NCBI RefSeq assembly: GCF_004331385.1
Contig: NZ_SJON01000016.1
Coordinates: 37,496-101,495, forward strand
DNA from: Enterobacter quasihormaechei
Lineage (GTDB): Bacteria; Pseudomonadota; Gammaproteobacteria; Enterobacterales; Enterobacteriaceae
Length of the DNA stretch: 64,000 nt
Reading direction: 5' to 3'
Each line of letters opens with the position of its first letter. The first letter of the stretch is position 1. Both the position numbers and the translations under genes were made by a program. This document shows, piece by piece, positions 46,344 to 55,321 of the stretch. Under the pieces are notes generated by a model. That model searched no databases, was not told where the DNA came from, and worked only from the letters and a program-made list of their open reading frames with translations.

Positions 46344-47999
46344 TCATGACTTATTGCCGGTGGCGTTCTTAAGGGCCATACGGGCCGTGATGCGCAGGCG
46401 CAGCAAGCGCCATAAAATCCAGACCAGCGTGGCAGTGGCAATGCTTGCCGTCAGTAAATAAGTATCGTTGTAAGCCAGAATATTTGCCTCAAGCGCCGTC
46501 ACCGTCTGGAGCTGGGTAATGGCCTGGGTGCCCAGCAGGGAACTGTCGCCAATCAGGCTTTTATACATCTGGGTGTAAAGCTGAATACGTTCGTTCACCA
46601 GCGGGTTCAGGGTGGTGAGCTGGTCGGCCAGCAGGCTGGAATGGTACTTCTCGCGCCAGGTCTGGAAGGTGCCGAGGATCGCGGAACCCAGCAGGCCACC
46701 AAGGTTCTGACTCATGCCAAACATCACGGAAAAGCTGACCAGGTTGCGCGGGTCGGCGATCACCCCGCCAATGGCGGCCAGCATCGCAGGCGCGAGGAAG
46801 AAAGCGCTGCCGAAGCCCAGCAGGAACTGGCTTAACATCAGCTGATCCGGTCGGGTCAGGTTGTTGGACTGGCTGTCCAGCAGCGAGGCGATAATCATCA
46901 GCGCCAGCGAGGTGATAATCGGCCAGGCCAGTTTAGTGGGTTTAATCGTCAGGCAACTGGTGACGATACCGCAGACAATCCCGGCGAAAATAGCCCATGC
47001 CAGATGGGTCATCTGTTCATTCTGTAGGCCTACATATTGCAGCCAGCCGATGACGCCGGTGTTCTGCTCCGCCAGCACGATGCGGATCAGCAGCATAATC
47101 AGCCCCAGGCGTACGATGCTGCCGCTGGAGAGCCAACGCGTATTGAGCAGCGGGTTGCTGCGGTTATGCTCAAACACAATCGCTGAGACAATCAGCACCA
47201 GCGAGAGGGCCAGCGCCCAGCCGATCCACGGCGCTTCAAACCACCAGTCCAGACGCCCTAACGACAGAACCGCGCACAGCAGCGCCATGCCGGGTGCCAG
47301 CAAAAAGAAGGTGATGAAATCTTTCTTCTCGAAAACTTTGCGCCGATCGCCCGGGGGCAGCTTTAGCACCATCACGCAGGCCAGCGATATCAGGGCCAGC
47401 CCCAGTTCGAAGAAGTACAGTCCGCGCCACTCGTCAAGCTGTAACAGCTCGGTGGAGAACAGCCGCGCCAGCGGGATCGCCAGCGACGATCCGGTAATGC
47501 CGATGGTCAGCGCCTTCAGTCGATGCTTCGCGGGCCAGGCCTGTATCTGGTAATAAATGCCGAGCGAGCTGAGCGCGGCGGCGACCATCCCGTGCGCCGC
47601 ACGCACCATCAGCGCCGAGCTGAGATCGTTCACAAACAGGTGGAAAAAGGTGACCAGCACATACAGCACCAGGAAGCCTTCCGTAAACGCGCGTAAACCG
47701 TACTGCTGGCGAAACTTCACCAGCAGCAGGTTTATGGAGACGTTGGTCATAACATAGACCGCGGGCAGCCAGGCGATTTCGGTTGACCAGGCGCCGAAGG
47801 TGCCTTGCAGATTTTGCAGATTGGCGGTGACGACCGCGTTACCCAGCGCCCCGGTCAAACACACCAACAGGCCGACCACGCCATAGGCGATCCGTTTTGG
47901 AGTGGGATGTTCCGGGGTGGAAGGGGAACCCAGCAGGGCGGGTTTCTCGTGTTGCTGCCACTCGCGAGGAGCATAAGGGTCGCGTTGGGGCAGGCGCAT
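46344..47999 (-). CDS. MFS efflux pump, DHA2 (EmrB-like) family
   Basis: The 551-residue membrane protein has about fourteen hydrophobic segments, the number for DHA2 pumps, after a hydrophilic N-terminal stretch of about 35 residues. Recognisable parts are TGALGNAVVTANLQNLQGTF, LPAVYVMTNVSINLLLVKFR and SFSVMFGMSQNLGGLLGSAI. It is first in the pump-adaptor-channel operon, with 19 bases to the adaptor gene. Substrates cannot be told from the sequence; no regulator is adjacent. Confidence 0.88.
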   Translation of the reverse strand: MRLPQRDPYAPREWQQHEKPALLGSPSTPEHPTPKRIAYGVVGLLVCLTGALGNAVVTANLQNLQGTFGAWSTEIAWLPAVYVMTNVSINLLLVKFRQQYGLRAFTEGFLVLYVLVTFFHLFVNDLSSALMVRAAHGMVAAALSSLGIYYQIQAWPAKHRLKALTIGITGSSLAIPLARLFSTELLQLDEWRGLYFFELGLALISLACVMVLKLPPGDRRKVFEKKDFITFFLLAPGMALLCAVLSLGRLDWWFEAPWIGWALALSLVLIVSAIVFEHNRSNPLLNTRWLSSGSIVRLGLIMLLIRIVLAEQNTGVIGWLQYVGLQNEQMTHLAWAIFAGIVCGIVTSCLTIKPTKLAWPIITSLALMIIASLLDSQSNNLTRPDQLMLSQFLLGFGSAFFLAPAMLAAIGGVIADPRNLVSFSVMFGMSQNLGGLLGSAILGTFQTWREKYHSSLLADQLTTLNPLVNERIQLYTQMYKSLIGDSSLLGTQAITQLQTVTALEANILAYNDTYLLTASIATATLVWILWRLLRLRITARMALKNATGNKS

Positions 48000-48212
48000 A
48001 ACGGGGTTTACCTTTCAAAAAGTTGAATTGTGAGCGGGCTAATGATTCTACGGTTGCCGCAAATCATAATTCAAGTGAATACGATTTTCTCTTGTTAATC
48101 AAATGTGAGGGGCATTGAAAATGTCGTAGCCCGTTTTTTCAGCCTTCATGCCATAGCATGACGCGCTGAAAGGGGGATAATCGAAGGCTCTGTATGCTGT
48201 AAGGAGGTAACG

Positions 48213-49007
48213 ATGACAATGGCACTTTTCCCCTGTCTGCCTGGCACAACCCTCGACGCCGTGAATACCGTCGGGGCGTGGCTTGCTCAGGATGACTATC
48301 AGGACAACCAGCCCGTTGATCTGGTGATTCTGGCGGGTAACGCGGTTATTCCCGCGATTGATGCTGCCTGTAAAATCGCGGCTGAACAGAGTGTTCCTCT
48401 GATCATCAGCGGCGGGATCGGTCACTCGACGACTTTCCTTTACGCCGCGATTGCGAAACACCCCCGCTACAACAGGATACCCACCACCGGGCGGGCCGAG
48501 GCGGCTATCCTGGCCGACATCGCCCGCGAGTTCTGGAATATTCCGGCTGAGAAACTGCACGTTGAGGACCAGTCCACCAACTGCGGGGAAAACGCCCGCT
48601 TCAGCTGGGCGTTGATGAAACAATCCGGGCTGAACGCCGCACGTGTGCTGGTGGTGCAGGACCCGACGATGCAGCGTCGCACAATGGCTACGTTTGCCCG
48701 CGTATGCCGCGACGAGAGCGTATCGCCCGCCTGGGTGAGTCACCCCGGCCTGACCCCGGTGCTGCAAAACAGCGACGACGGTCTGGTCTTTAGCGGCCCG
48801 GTTGAGGGGTTATGGCCGGTAGAGCGCTACCTGTCGCTGGTGCTGGGTGAACTTCCGCGATTAAGGGACGACATTAACGGCTACGGTCCGGCGGGGCGTG
48901 ACTTTATTGCCCACGTCGACATCCCCGCCGAGGTGGAGTTGGCGTGGCAGACCTTGCGAAACGACGTCATTCTCACCGACGCGCTGGTGAGCCGTTCTCT
49001 GCTGTAG
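48213..49007 (+). CDS. ydcF: YdcF, DUF218 family protein
   Basis: The 264-residue protein matches E. coli YdcF (266 residues): [54 protein letters not shown] and [15 protein letters not shown]. The DUF218 fold in YdcF has been reported to bind SAM; related SanA/ElyC proteins act in envelope maintenance. Its actual function is open. The context (hrpA before, aldA after) is as in E. coli apart from the inserted efflux and methyltransferase genes. Confidence 0.92.
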   Translation: MTMALFPCLPGTTLDAVNTVGAWLAQDDYQDNQPVDLVILAGNAVIPAIDAACKIAAEQSVPLIISGGIGHSTTFLYAAIAKHPRYNRIPTTGRAEAAILADIAREFWNIPAEKLHVEDQSTNCGENARFSWALMKQSGLNAARVLVVQDPTMQRRTMATFARVCRDESVSPAWVSHPGLTPVLQNSDDGLVFSGPVEGLWPVERYLSLVLGELPRLRDDINGYGPAGRDFIAHVDIPAEVELAWQTLRNDVILTDALVSRSLL

Positions 49008-49013
49008 CGATCT

Positions 49014-49045
49014 GCCCGTTTGCGCCATCTTTTACGCAAACGGGC
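49014..49045. terminator. Hairpin downstream of ydcF
   Basis: GCCCGTTTGCG and CGCAAACGGGC form a perfect 11-base stem around a 10-base loop, 6 bases after the ydcF stop. There is no T-run right after it, but its position suits transcript ending or stabilising. Confidence 0.6.
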
Positions 49046-49205
49046 ATCTCATGTTGCCGATTTGTAATTCCTGAAGCGTGCTGACCCGTTTCTTTTATGA
49101 GATATCTCACAAAAACAGGCTCATACAGTAGGCATTTGCCCCGGTAATTATAATTTTTAACAATAAGTTTACTTGTTGAATACAGTGTAATTACAGGAGC
49201 AGGTT

Positions 49206-50645
49206 ATGACAGTACCCGTACAACATCCTATGTATATCGATGGACAGTTTGTTGCCTGGCAGGGTGATGCATGGATTGATGTGATCAATCCGGCCACGGA
49301 AGAGGTCATTTCCCGTATTCCCGACGGCGGTGCCGAGGATGCCCGCAAAGCCATTGATGCGGCAGAGCGCGCGCAGGCTGGATGGGAGGCGCTGCCTGCC
49401 ATTGAACGCGCAGGCTGGCTGCGCAAAATATCCGCCGGGATCCGCGAGCGCGTCAGTGAAATCAGCGCGCTGATTGTGGCCGAAGGCGGCAAGATCCAGC
49501 AGCTGGCGGAAGTGGAAGTGAACTTTACCGCTGACTATATCGACTATATGGCCGAGTGGGCGCGCCGTTATGAAGGGGAAATCATTCAGAGCGACCGTCC
49601 GGGCGAGAATATTCTGGTGTTTAAACGCGCCCTCGGCGTGACCACCGGCATCCTGCCGTGGAACTTTCCCTTCTTCCTGATCGCCCGTAAGCTCGCTCCC
49701 GCGCTGATTACCGGCAACACTATCGTTATCAAGCCGAGCGAATTTACCCCAAACAACGCCATTGCGTTCGCCAAAATCGTCGACGAGATTGGCCTGCCGA
49801 AAGGCGTCTTTAACCTGGTGCTGGGCCGCGGTGAAACCGTTGGACAGGAGCTGGCCGGGAACCCGAAAGTGGCGATGGTAAGCATGACCGGCAGCGTCGG
49901 GGCGGGCGAGAAGATCATGGCAGCGGCTGCGAAAAACATCACCAAAGTGGGGCTGGAGCTGGGCGGTAAAGCACCGGCTATCGTGATGGACGATGCCGAC
50001 CTCGAGCTGGCCGTGAAGGCCATTGTCGATTCACGCGTCATCAACACCGGACAGGTCTGTAACTGCGCTGAACGTGTTTACGTCCAGAAAGGGATCTACG
50101 ACCGCTTTGTCAATCGTCTGGGCGAGGCCATGAAAGCCGTCCAGTTCGGTAATCCGGCGGAACGAACCGACATTGCCATGGGGCCGCTGATCAATGCCGC
50201 CGCGCTGGAGCGCGTGGAGCAGAAGGTGGCGCGCGCGGTACAGGAAGGGGCAAAAGTTGTCCTTGGCGGTAAAGCGGCAGAAGGTAAAGGGTATTTCTAT
50301 CCCCCAACGCTGCTGCTGGACGTGCGTCAGGATATGACCATCATGCACGAAGAGACCTTTGGTCCGGTGCTGCCCGTGGTGGTTTTCGACACGCTGGAAG
50401 AGGCGCTGAAAATGGCCAACGACAGTGATTACGGTTTAACCTCGTCTGTTTATACGCAGGATCTGAACGTCGCCATGAAAGCCATTAAAGGGCTTAAGTT
50501 CGGTGAGACCTACATTAACCGCGAAAACTTTGAAGCGATGCAGGGCTTCCATGCGGGCTGGCGGAAATCCGGTATCGGCGGGGCGGACGGTAAACACGGT
50601 CTGAATGAGTATTTGCAGACGCAGGTGGTCTATTTGCAGTCGTAA
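49206..50645 (+). CDS. aldA: Lactaldehyde / glycolaldehyde dehydrogenase
   Basis: The 479-residue NAD-dependent aldehyde dehydrogenase matches E. coli AldA. It oxidises L-lactaldehyde (from fucose and rhamnose) and glycolaldehyde. Marks are GILPWNFPFFLIARKLAPAL, MTGSVGAGEKIM, LELGGKAPAIVMDDAD and NTGQVCNCAERVYV with the catalytic Cys. A CAGGAG ribosome-binding site precedes the ATG. A 12-base palindrome (TGAGATATCTCA, 49098-49109) lies about 100 bases upstream. A terminator follows. Confidence 0.95.
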   Translation: MTVPVQHPMYIDGQFVAWQGDAWIDVINPATEEVISRIPDGGAEDARKAIDAAERAQAGWEALPAIERAGWLRKISAGIRERVSEISALIVAEGGKIQQLAEVEVNFTADYIDYMAEWARRYEGEIIQSDRPGENILVFKRALGVTTGILPWNFPFFLIARKLAPALITGNTIVIKPSEFTPNNAIAFAKIVDEIGLPKGVFNLVLGRGETVGQELAGNPKVAMVSMTGSVGAGEKIMAAAAKNITKVGLELGGKAPAIVMDDADLELAVKAIVDSRVINTGQVCNCAERVYVQKGIYDRFVNRLGEAMKAVQFGNPAERTDIAMGPLINAAALERVEQKVARAVQEGAKVVLGGKAAEGKGYFYPPTLLLDVRQDMTIMHEETFGPVLPVVVFDTLEEALKMANDSDYGLTSSVYTQDLNVAMKAIKGLKFGETYINRENFEAMQGFHAGWRKSGIGGADGKHGLNEYLQTQVVYLQS

Positions 50646-50652
50646 TCAAGAG

Positions 50653-50671
50653 CCCCCTCCGTGCGAGGGGG
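50653..50671 (+). terminator. Terminator hairpin after aldA
   Basis: CCCCCTC and GAGGGGG form a 7-base stem with a 5-base loop, followed by the T-rich TTCACATTTT. It lies 7 bases after the aldA stop. Confidence 0.68.
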
Positions 50672-50732
50672 TTCACATTTTCAGGAAAGGTGGTTATGTT
50701 GGCGCGTTGGTTGTTATTTATCGGGAAACGAC

Positions 50733-51263
50733 ATGCGCACAAAATATACGGGTCTGCAAATCAGCATTCACTGGCTGGTTTTTCTGTTAGTTATTATGGC
50801 CTATTGCGCCATGGAGTTCAGGGGATGGTTCCCGCGAAGCGATCGTCCGCTCATTAATATGATCCACGTTTCCTGCGGGATCAGCATCCTGGTGCTGATG
50901 GTGGCGCGCCTGCTTATTCGCCTTAAATTCCCGGCTCCGCCTATTCAACCGAAGCCAAAAGCAATGATCACCGGGCTGTCTCATCTGGGGCACCTGGTTA
51001 TCTACCTGCTGTTCATTGCGCTGCCGCTGATCGGCATCGTGATGATGTATAACCGGGGAAATGACTGGTTTGCCTTTGGCCTGACGATGCCGCATGCGGC
51101 GGAGGGGAATTTCGACCTGGTTGACATGTTAAAAGAGTGGCACGTGACCCTGGCGAATCTGGGCTATTTCGTCATTGGTTTGCACGCCTTTGCCGCGCTA
51201 ATGCATCACTACTTCTGGAAGGACAACACGCTGCTGCGCATGATGCCGAAAAAGCGTCAGTAA
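50733..51263 (+). CDS. cybB: Cytochrome b561
   Basis: The 176-residue protein has four membrane segments and the haem-binding histidines in QISIHWLVFLLV, INMIHVSCG and YFVIGLHAFAALMHH. It is a small di-haem cytochrome b that acts as a superoxide:ubiquinone oxidoreductase in E. coli. Length equals E. coli CybB. The ATG at 50733 was used; an in-frame start at 50661 lies inside the aldA terminator. A strong terminator follows. Confidence 0.94.
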   Translation: MRTKYTGLQISIHWLVFLLVIMAYCAMEFRGWFPRSDRPLINMIHVSCGISILVLMVARLLIRLKFPAPPIQPKPKAMITGLSHLGHLVIYLLFIALPLIGIVMMYNRGNDWFAFGLTMPHAAEGNFDLVDMLKEWHVTLANLGYFVIGLHAFAALMHHYFWKDNTLLRMMPKKRQ

Positions 51264-51269
51264 ACGATA

Positions 51270-51297
51270 ATGCCCTGCCAGTCCGCAGGGCATTTTT
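51270..51297 (+). terminator. Rho-independent terminator after cybB
   Basis: ATGCCCTGC and GCAGGGCAT form a perfect 9-base stem with a CAGTCC loop, followed by a run of T. It separates cybB from the convergent oxidoreductase gene. Confidence 0.93.
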
Positions 51298-51308
51298 TTC
51301 GCTGTTTA

Positions 51309-52373
51309 TTAGAGCTGCGCGCGCTCCTGCGCCGTTAACTTCAGCGTCTGGGTTGAACCCGTATCCGACGATTTTACCGCCGCTTCCAGCACCGCCATCA
51401 CCGCCAGCGCTTCCACCGGATGAACCGGATTATCAATCTTGCCGTTCAGGGCATCGCGCACGTTGATATAGTATTGTCGCTGATCGCCTTTTGGCGCAGG
51501 GATAGCGCTGGCTTCACCCTGAGCATTAAACAGCACCATATCGTCGCTGTCTTCACCCCAGCTTTCGCTGCCCGGAATGACGCCCGCCAGCAGCTGGGCT
51601 TCCTGCTGATCGATGCGCGCTTTCACCACGCTGGCTTTGTCGCCGTGGACCGTAAAGCGTGAAACGCCGCCCGCCACCAGCATGCTGCAATGGAGGATCA
51701 CTTTGTGTTCAGGATAATTCAGCACCACGTGCGCCCAGTCGTTAATCTCTGCGCCGTCACGCAGCGTGGCGATGTTGCCCTGCACCGACTGTGGCAGTCC
51801 AAAAAGCTGTAGCGTCTGGTCAATCATGTGCGGGCCTAAGTCGAACCACAGGCCGCTGCCGGGAACGTTTTGCTCTCTCCAGCGCACGCGAACTTCCGGG
51901 CGGAAACGATCGATATGTGACTCAAGGTGTTTTACCTTGCCGATGCTGCCTTGCGCAATCACCTGCTTAATGCCGAGAAAATCGCTGTCCCAGCGGCGGT
52001 TATGGAAGACAGAGAGCAGCAGCTGTTTTTCTTCAGCCAGCGCAATCAGATCCCGCGCTTCCTGCATATCCAGCGTGAACGGCTTATCGACCACCACGTG
52101 CTTGCCGGCGTTCAGGGCCAGCGTAGCCAGCGGCGCATGGGTCGCGTTGGGGGAGGCGATCACCACCAGGTCGATATCCGGATGCTGAATGGCCTCTTCT
52201 GGCGTGGCGACAACGAGGACGTCGGGCAGATCGCGTTTGACCTTCTCTTCATCCCGGGATGAGACCACCGCCAGCTTCAGGCCATCGACGGACCGGATCA
52301 GCGGGGCATGAAACGTCTTACCTACAAAACCATACCCGATCAGCGCAATATTGATTGTCTTCACTTTATTCAT
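51309..52373 (-). CDS. Gfo/Idh/MocA-family oxidoreductase
   Basis: The 354-residue protein has the N-terminal Rossmann motif IALIGYGFVGKTFHAPLI, the family signature AGKHVVVDKPFTL, and in the C-terminal half FHNRRWDSDFLGIK and GSGLWFDLGPHMIDQTLQLF, which resemble E. coli YdgJ. These enzymes use NAD(P) to oxidise or reduce sugars and polyols. It is not clearly YdgJ itself. The DeoR-type regulator lies upstream on the same strand with a 13-base gap. Confidence 0.85.
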   Translation of the reverse strand: MNKVKTINIALIGYGFVGKTFHAPLIRSVDGLKLAVVSSRDEEKVKRDLPDVLVVATPEEAIQHPDIDLVVIASPNATHAPLATLALNAGKHVVVDKPFTLDMQEARDLIALAEEKQLLLSVFHNRRWDSDFLGIKQVIAQGSIGKVKHLESHIDRFRPEVRVRWREQNVPGSGLWFDLGPHMIDQTLQLFGLPQSVQGNIATLRDGAEINDWAHVVLNYPEHKVILHCSMLVAGGVSRFTVHGDKASVVKARIDQQEAQLLAGVIPGSESWGEDSDDMVLFNAQGEASAIPAPKGDQRQYYINVRDALNGKIDNPVHPVEALAVMAVLEAAVKSSDTGSTQTLKLTAQERAQL

Positions 52374-52386
52374 GATCTACTCCACG

Positions 52387-53130
52387 TTAATGCGCGCAAA
52401 CGGTAACCTGCAAGGCGCCAGGGTCCCCGAGCTCTGCCCAGGGACGATCTAAAAACAGTTGATGAATCTGGGATAACCCCGAAACCAGATACGGTTCGCA
52501 CTGGTTGAGCTTCAGGTGATCGGCGACTACCCAGCGCGCCTGGCTTGCGGCCAGCATGGCTCGCTTAACCTCGGCATCCGCCTCCTGACTGGCGCTTAAC
52601 CCGAGCTCGGCATGAATGGCGCATGCGCCAAGAATGGCGATATCTGCCCGGTAGCGAGAGAGCAGGGAAAGGGTGGCACTTCCGGCAAACAGGCGCTGTT
52701 TCTGATCCCACTTTCCACCGAGCAGGATCAGGTCAATATCCTCCCGAGCGCTAACCAGCTGGGCGATATCGAGAGAAGGGGTAATGATGGTCAGCGGCCC
52801 CTGAAGGAAAGAGGCAACGGCCAGTATTGTGCTTCCCGCGTCCAGAAAAAGCGTCGAGCCCGCAGGCACATGTTGCGCCACCTGTTTACCCAATTGCTGC
52901 TTAATTTCAGGAAGCAAGGTATTCCTGCTGACACGGGTCATCGTCGAGAGATTGAGTGCGATGGCTCCGCCATGGTTTTTTTGCGCAAGGCCCTGCTTTT
53001 CCAGGTCGGTCAAATCGCGACGGATGGTGTCAGCCGATACCTGTAGCCTTTCTGCCAGCTCGGTGATGCTGGCCTGGCCTTGTTCACTAATAATATCAAG
53101 CACATATTTCTGTCTGGCGGTTTTATGCAT
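52387..53130 (-). CDS. DeoR-family transcriptional regulator
   Basis: The 247-residue protein has the N-terminal DeoR helix-turn-helix (SITELAERLQVSADTIRRDL and KNHGGAIAL) and the C-terminal sugar-phosphate sensing domain (LFLDAGSTILAVASFL, LLGGKWDQKQRLFAG, VVADHLKLNQ). I used the ATG at 53130; a TTG at 53148 is in frame but would run into a strong inverted repeat. It is the first gene of an operon with the oxidoreductase and probably represses itself through that repeat. The effector is likely a sugar phosphate but cannot be named. Confidence 0.88.
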   Translation of the reverse strand: MHKTARQKYVLDIISEQGQASITELAERLQVSADTIRRDLTDLEKQGLAQKNHGGAIALNLSTMTRVSRNTLLPEIKQQLGKQVAQHVPAGSTLFLDAGSTILAVASFLQGPLTIITPSLDIAQLVSAREDIDLILLGGKWDQKQRLFAGSATLSLLSRYRADIAILGACAIHAELGLSASQEADAEVKRAMLAASQARWVVADHLKLNQCEPYLVSGLSQIHQLFLDRPWAELGDPGALQVTVCAH

Positions 53131-53140
53131 GAGGGCACTA

Positions 53141-53187
53141 TCCTGCAAAATGTCGCAATATCTCGCAGTTTACAGCATTTTGCAGGA
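53141..53187. promoter_or_regulatory. Perfect 12-base inverted repeat upstream of the DeoR gene
   Basis: TCCTGCAAAATG (53141-53152) and CATTTTGCAGGA (53176-53187) are exact reverse complements 23 bases apart, the first arm ending 10 bases from the start codon. The spacing inside also holds two TCGCA motifs. It is a likely autoregulatory operator. Confidence 0.7.
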
Positions 53188-53862
53188 AAAGAAATGAGGC
53201 AGGCGTGCAATGTTATCTAAAAACAGTTTAATGAGGTTATTATTGATATCGCATTAATCATTCTTCAAAAACATGTATTTAACTTTTATCCAGGTTGTTA
53301 TTGCTATGTTTTACATAGGGATTTGGGTTAAGTTGCCAGTTTGCAGACGGTAATTGGATTTTTTATCTAATTTATAATTAAAAAATAGTGCTTGTATCTA
53401 TATAGGTTCAAGTGAATAGCATAATAGTTCAATTTTATCCGCCGAATTACTTAAGTTGACACTTCTTTGAAAATCTTTGTGTCTGATTCGAGATGAAATT
53501 AACGCAAAAATGTACATCAGGCCATTTCGGAATTTTCCTTTAATTACAGGGGTTTTATAAGTTTCATTTAAAACGCGTCTTATAGCGTTTTGTCCAGAAA
53601 CCCCATCTTTTTTCTTGTTTGCAACACCACGTTAACATTGCGGGTGTGGTTGCACATATCACATTTTGTTATGCTGCAAATCAATTAATTTTTAAGTAAA
53701 TTCTTAAAATAAAATAGACGTAGTACGGCTCTCATCTCAAATGAAATGGGTATGGGGAACTATTACCTGAATTTATCAAACAGGAGTGGGGGAATATTTG
53801 AAAAAATATTTATACCTCTTCATGGGTAATTATTTAGCCATTACCTGGAGTCGGAGGAGATA
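53188..53862. other. AT-rich region upstream of the TolC-adhesin genes
   Basis: This stretch has no ORF that I can support and is strikingly AT-rich compared with its surroundings, including runs such as TTTATAATTAAAAAATAG. It precedes the tolC-like gene, whose start has GGAGGA upstream. Such regions in enterobacteria often bind H-NS and control acquired surface genes. No clear promoter, CRP site or small RNA could be picked out by eye. Confidence 0.5.
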
Positions 53863-55200
53863 ATGAAGATGAAATGCAATAACAGGTTGCTTAAATTATC
53901 TGCTTCACTGACCTTCATTTCGCTGGTGGTGACTGCGGCGCATGCAAATAACGGCCCGGTGGGAATATCGCCCGTTGCGGCAATGACAATGAAAGAAAGT
54001 ATTCTTTTCGCACTGGACCGCGATCCGTCGGTGAGCCAGCAGGCGGCACAGCTGGGGATCGGCCAGGCGCAAATAGATGAAGCGCGCAGTGCCTGGATGC
54101 CACAAATTGCCCTGAACGGGAGCACCGGTCACAGCCAGACCACCGATTCGAGCGGCTCGTTGCGAAATTCCGCTGCCTGGGGCCTGAGCCTGACGCAGCT
54201 GGTGTACGATTTTGGCAAGACCAACAACAGCATCAGCCAGTCTTCAGCGCAGCGTGACAGCTATCGCTATCAGCTGATGGGCACGATATCTGCCGTCGCG
54301 GAAAAAACGGCCCTCAGCTATGTGGAGGTCAAGCGCTACAGCGATCTGTTGCAGGCGGCAACAGAGAACGTGCAGGCGCTTAAAAACGTTGAGCAACTGG
54401 CAAAACTCCGCGCCGATGCTGGCGTAAGCTCCACCTCTGACGAGCTTCAGACCCGTACCCGTATCGCCGGTATGCAGGCCACGGTAGAGCAGTACAATGC
54501 GTCCCTGAACAGCGCCCGCGCGCGGCTGGCGGTATTAACCGGCATACAGGCTGAACGCTATTCACCGGTACCTGGAAGTCTGGCCGTGGAGCCGGGTTCT
54601 CTCAATCGTATTGATTATTCACTGATTCCTGCGGTGATGGCCGCACAGAACATGGAGCGTTCCGCTCAGTATGGGGTCGAAACCGCGAAGTCTCAGCACT
54701 GGCCGACCTTGAGCCTGAAAGGGGGCCGGACCCGGTATGAGTCGGATAATCGCGCCTACTGGGATGACCAGATCCAGCTCAATATTGACGCACCGCTTTA
54801 TCAGGGCGGCGCGGTCTCGGCGCGCGTGCGTCAGGCTGAAGGGGCAAGGGCGATGGCATCGACTCAGGTCGATCAGGCCCGTTTTGATGTCCTGCAAAAA
54901 GCCTCCGTCGCGCAGGCCGACTGGACCGGAGCGCGAGGACGAATGGAGGCCGGGAAACGACAGCTGGAAAATGCGCTGCGCGCCCGCGACGTCTACAAAA
55001 ATGAATATACCCTGAGCAAGCGCAGCATTAACGATCTGCTCAGCGTGGAACAGGATGTCTGGGCTGCTACCTCAGCAAAAATAATGGCTGAATACGATGG
55101 CTGGAGTGCGGCGATTAATTACGCATCCGCAGTGGATAATCTCATGCCGCTTATCGGAATCGAGAAAAACGCTGCCGCGAAGCTACCTGATTTGAGTTAA
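53863..55200 (+). CDS. TolC-family outer-membrane channel for the adhesin
   Basis: The 445-residue protein has a signal peptide (ending TAAHANNG) and the two-fold outer-membrane factor pattern, with MKESILFALDRDPSVSQQAA, LSLTQLVYDFGKTNNSISQS and LYQGGAVSARVRQ. It is distinct from housekeeping TolC and lies 121 bases before the giant adhesin gene, so it is probably the outer-membrane part of the adhesin's type I secretion system. The matching ABC transporter and adaptor genes are not in the window and may follow the adhesin. The spacer after it contains GGCGCGCC and no evident terminator. Confidence 0.87.
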   Translation: MKMKCNNRLLKLSASLTFISLVVTAAHANNGPVGISPVAAMTMKESILFALDRDPSVSQQAAQLGIGQAQIDEARSAWMPQIALNGSTGHSQTTDSSGSLRNSAAWGLSLTQLVYDFGKTNNSISQSSAQRDSYRYQLMGTISAVAEKTALSYVEVKRYSDLLQAATENVQALKNVEQLAKLRADAGVSSTSDELQTRTRIAGMQATVEQYNASLNSARARLAVLTGIQAERYSPVPGSLAVEPGSLNRIDYSLIPAVMAAQNMERSAQYGVETAKSQHWPTLSLKGGRTRYESDNRAYWDDQIQLNIDAPLYQGGAVSARVRQAEGARAMASTQVDQARFDVLQKASVAQADWTGARGRMEAGKRQLENALRARDVYKNEYTLSKRSINDLLSVEQDVWAATSAKIMAEYDGWSAAINYASAVDNLMPLIGIEKNAAAKLPDLS

Positions 55201-55321
55201 AAAAAGGCGCGCCTTTCTGCGCGAAATAAGTAAGACAATAATGGGTGATTTTTCCCAGGGATAGCTACATCCATCTGGTGGACATATCCACAGGAATACG
55301 CGCACCTGCAAGGAGAAGAAT

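Noticed and set aside
46861..47553. 230-residue plus-strand ORF inside the MFS pump gene
   Set aside because: It is antisense to a clear 551-residue transporter, with serine/arginine-rich composition typical of a shadow frame.
49098..49109. CRP site upstream of aldA
   Set aside because: TGAGATATCTCA is a perfect palindrome, but the half-sites are two bases too close for the TGTGA-N6-TCACA pattern.
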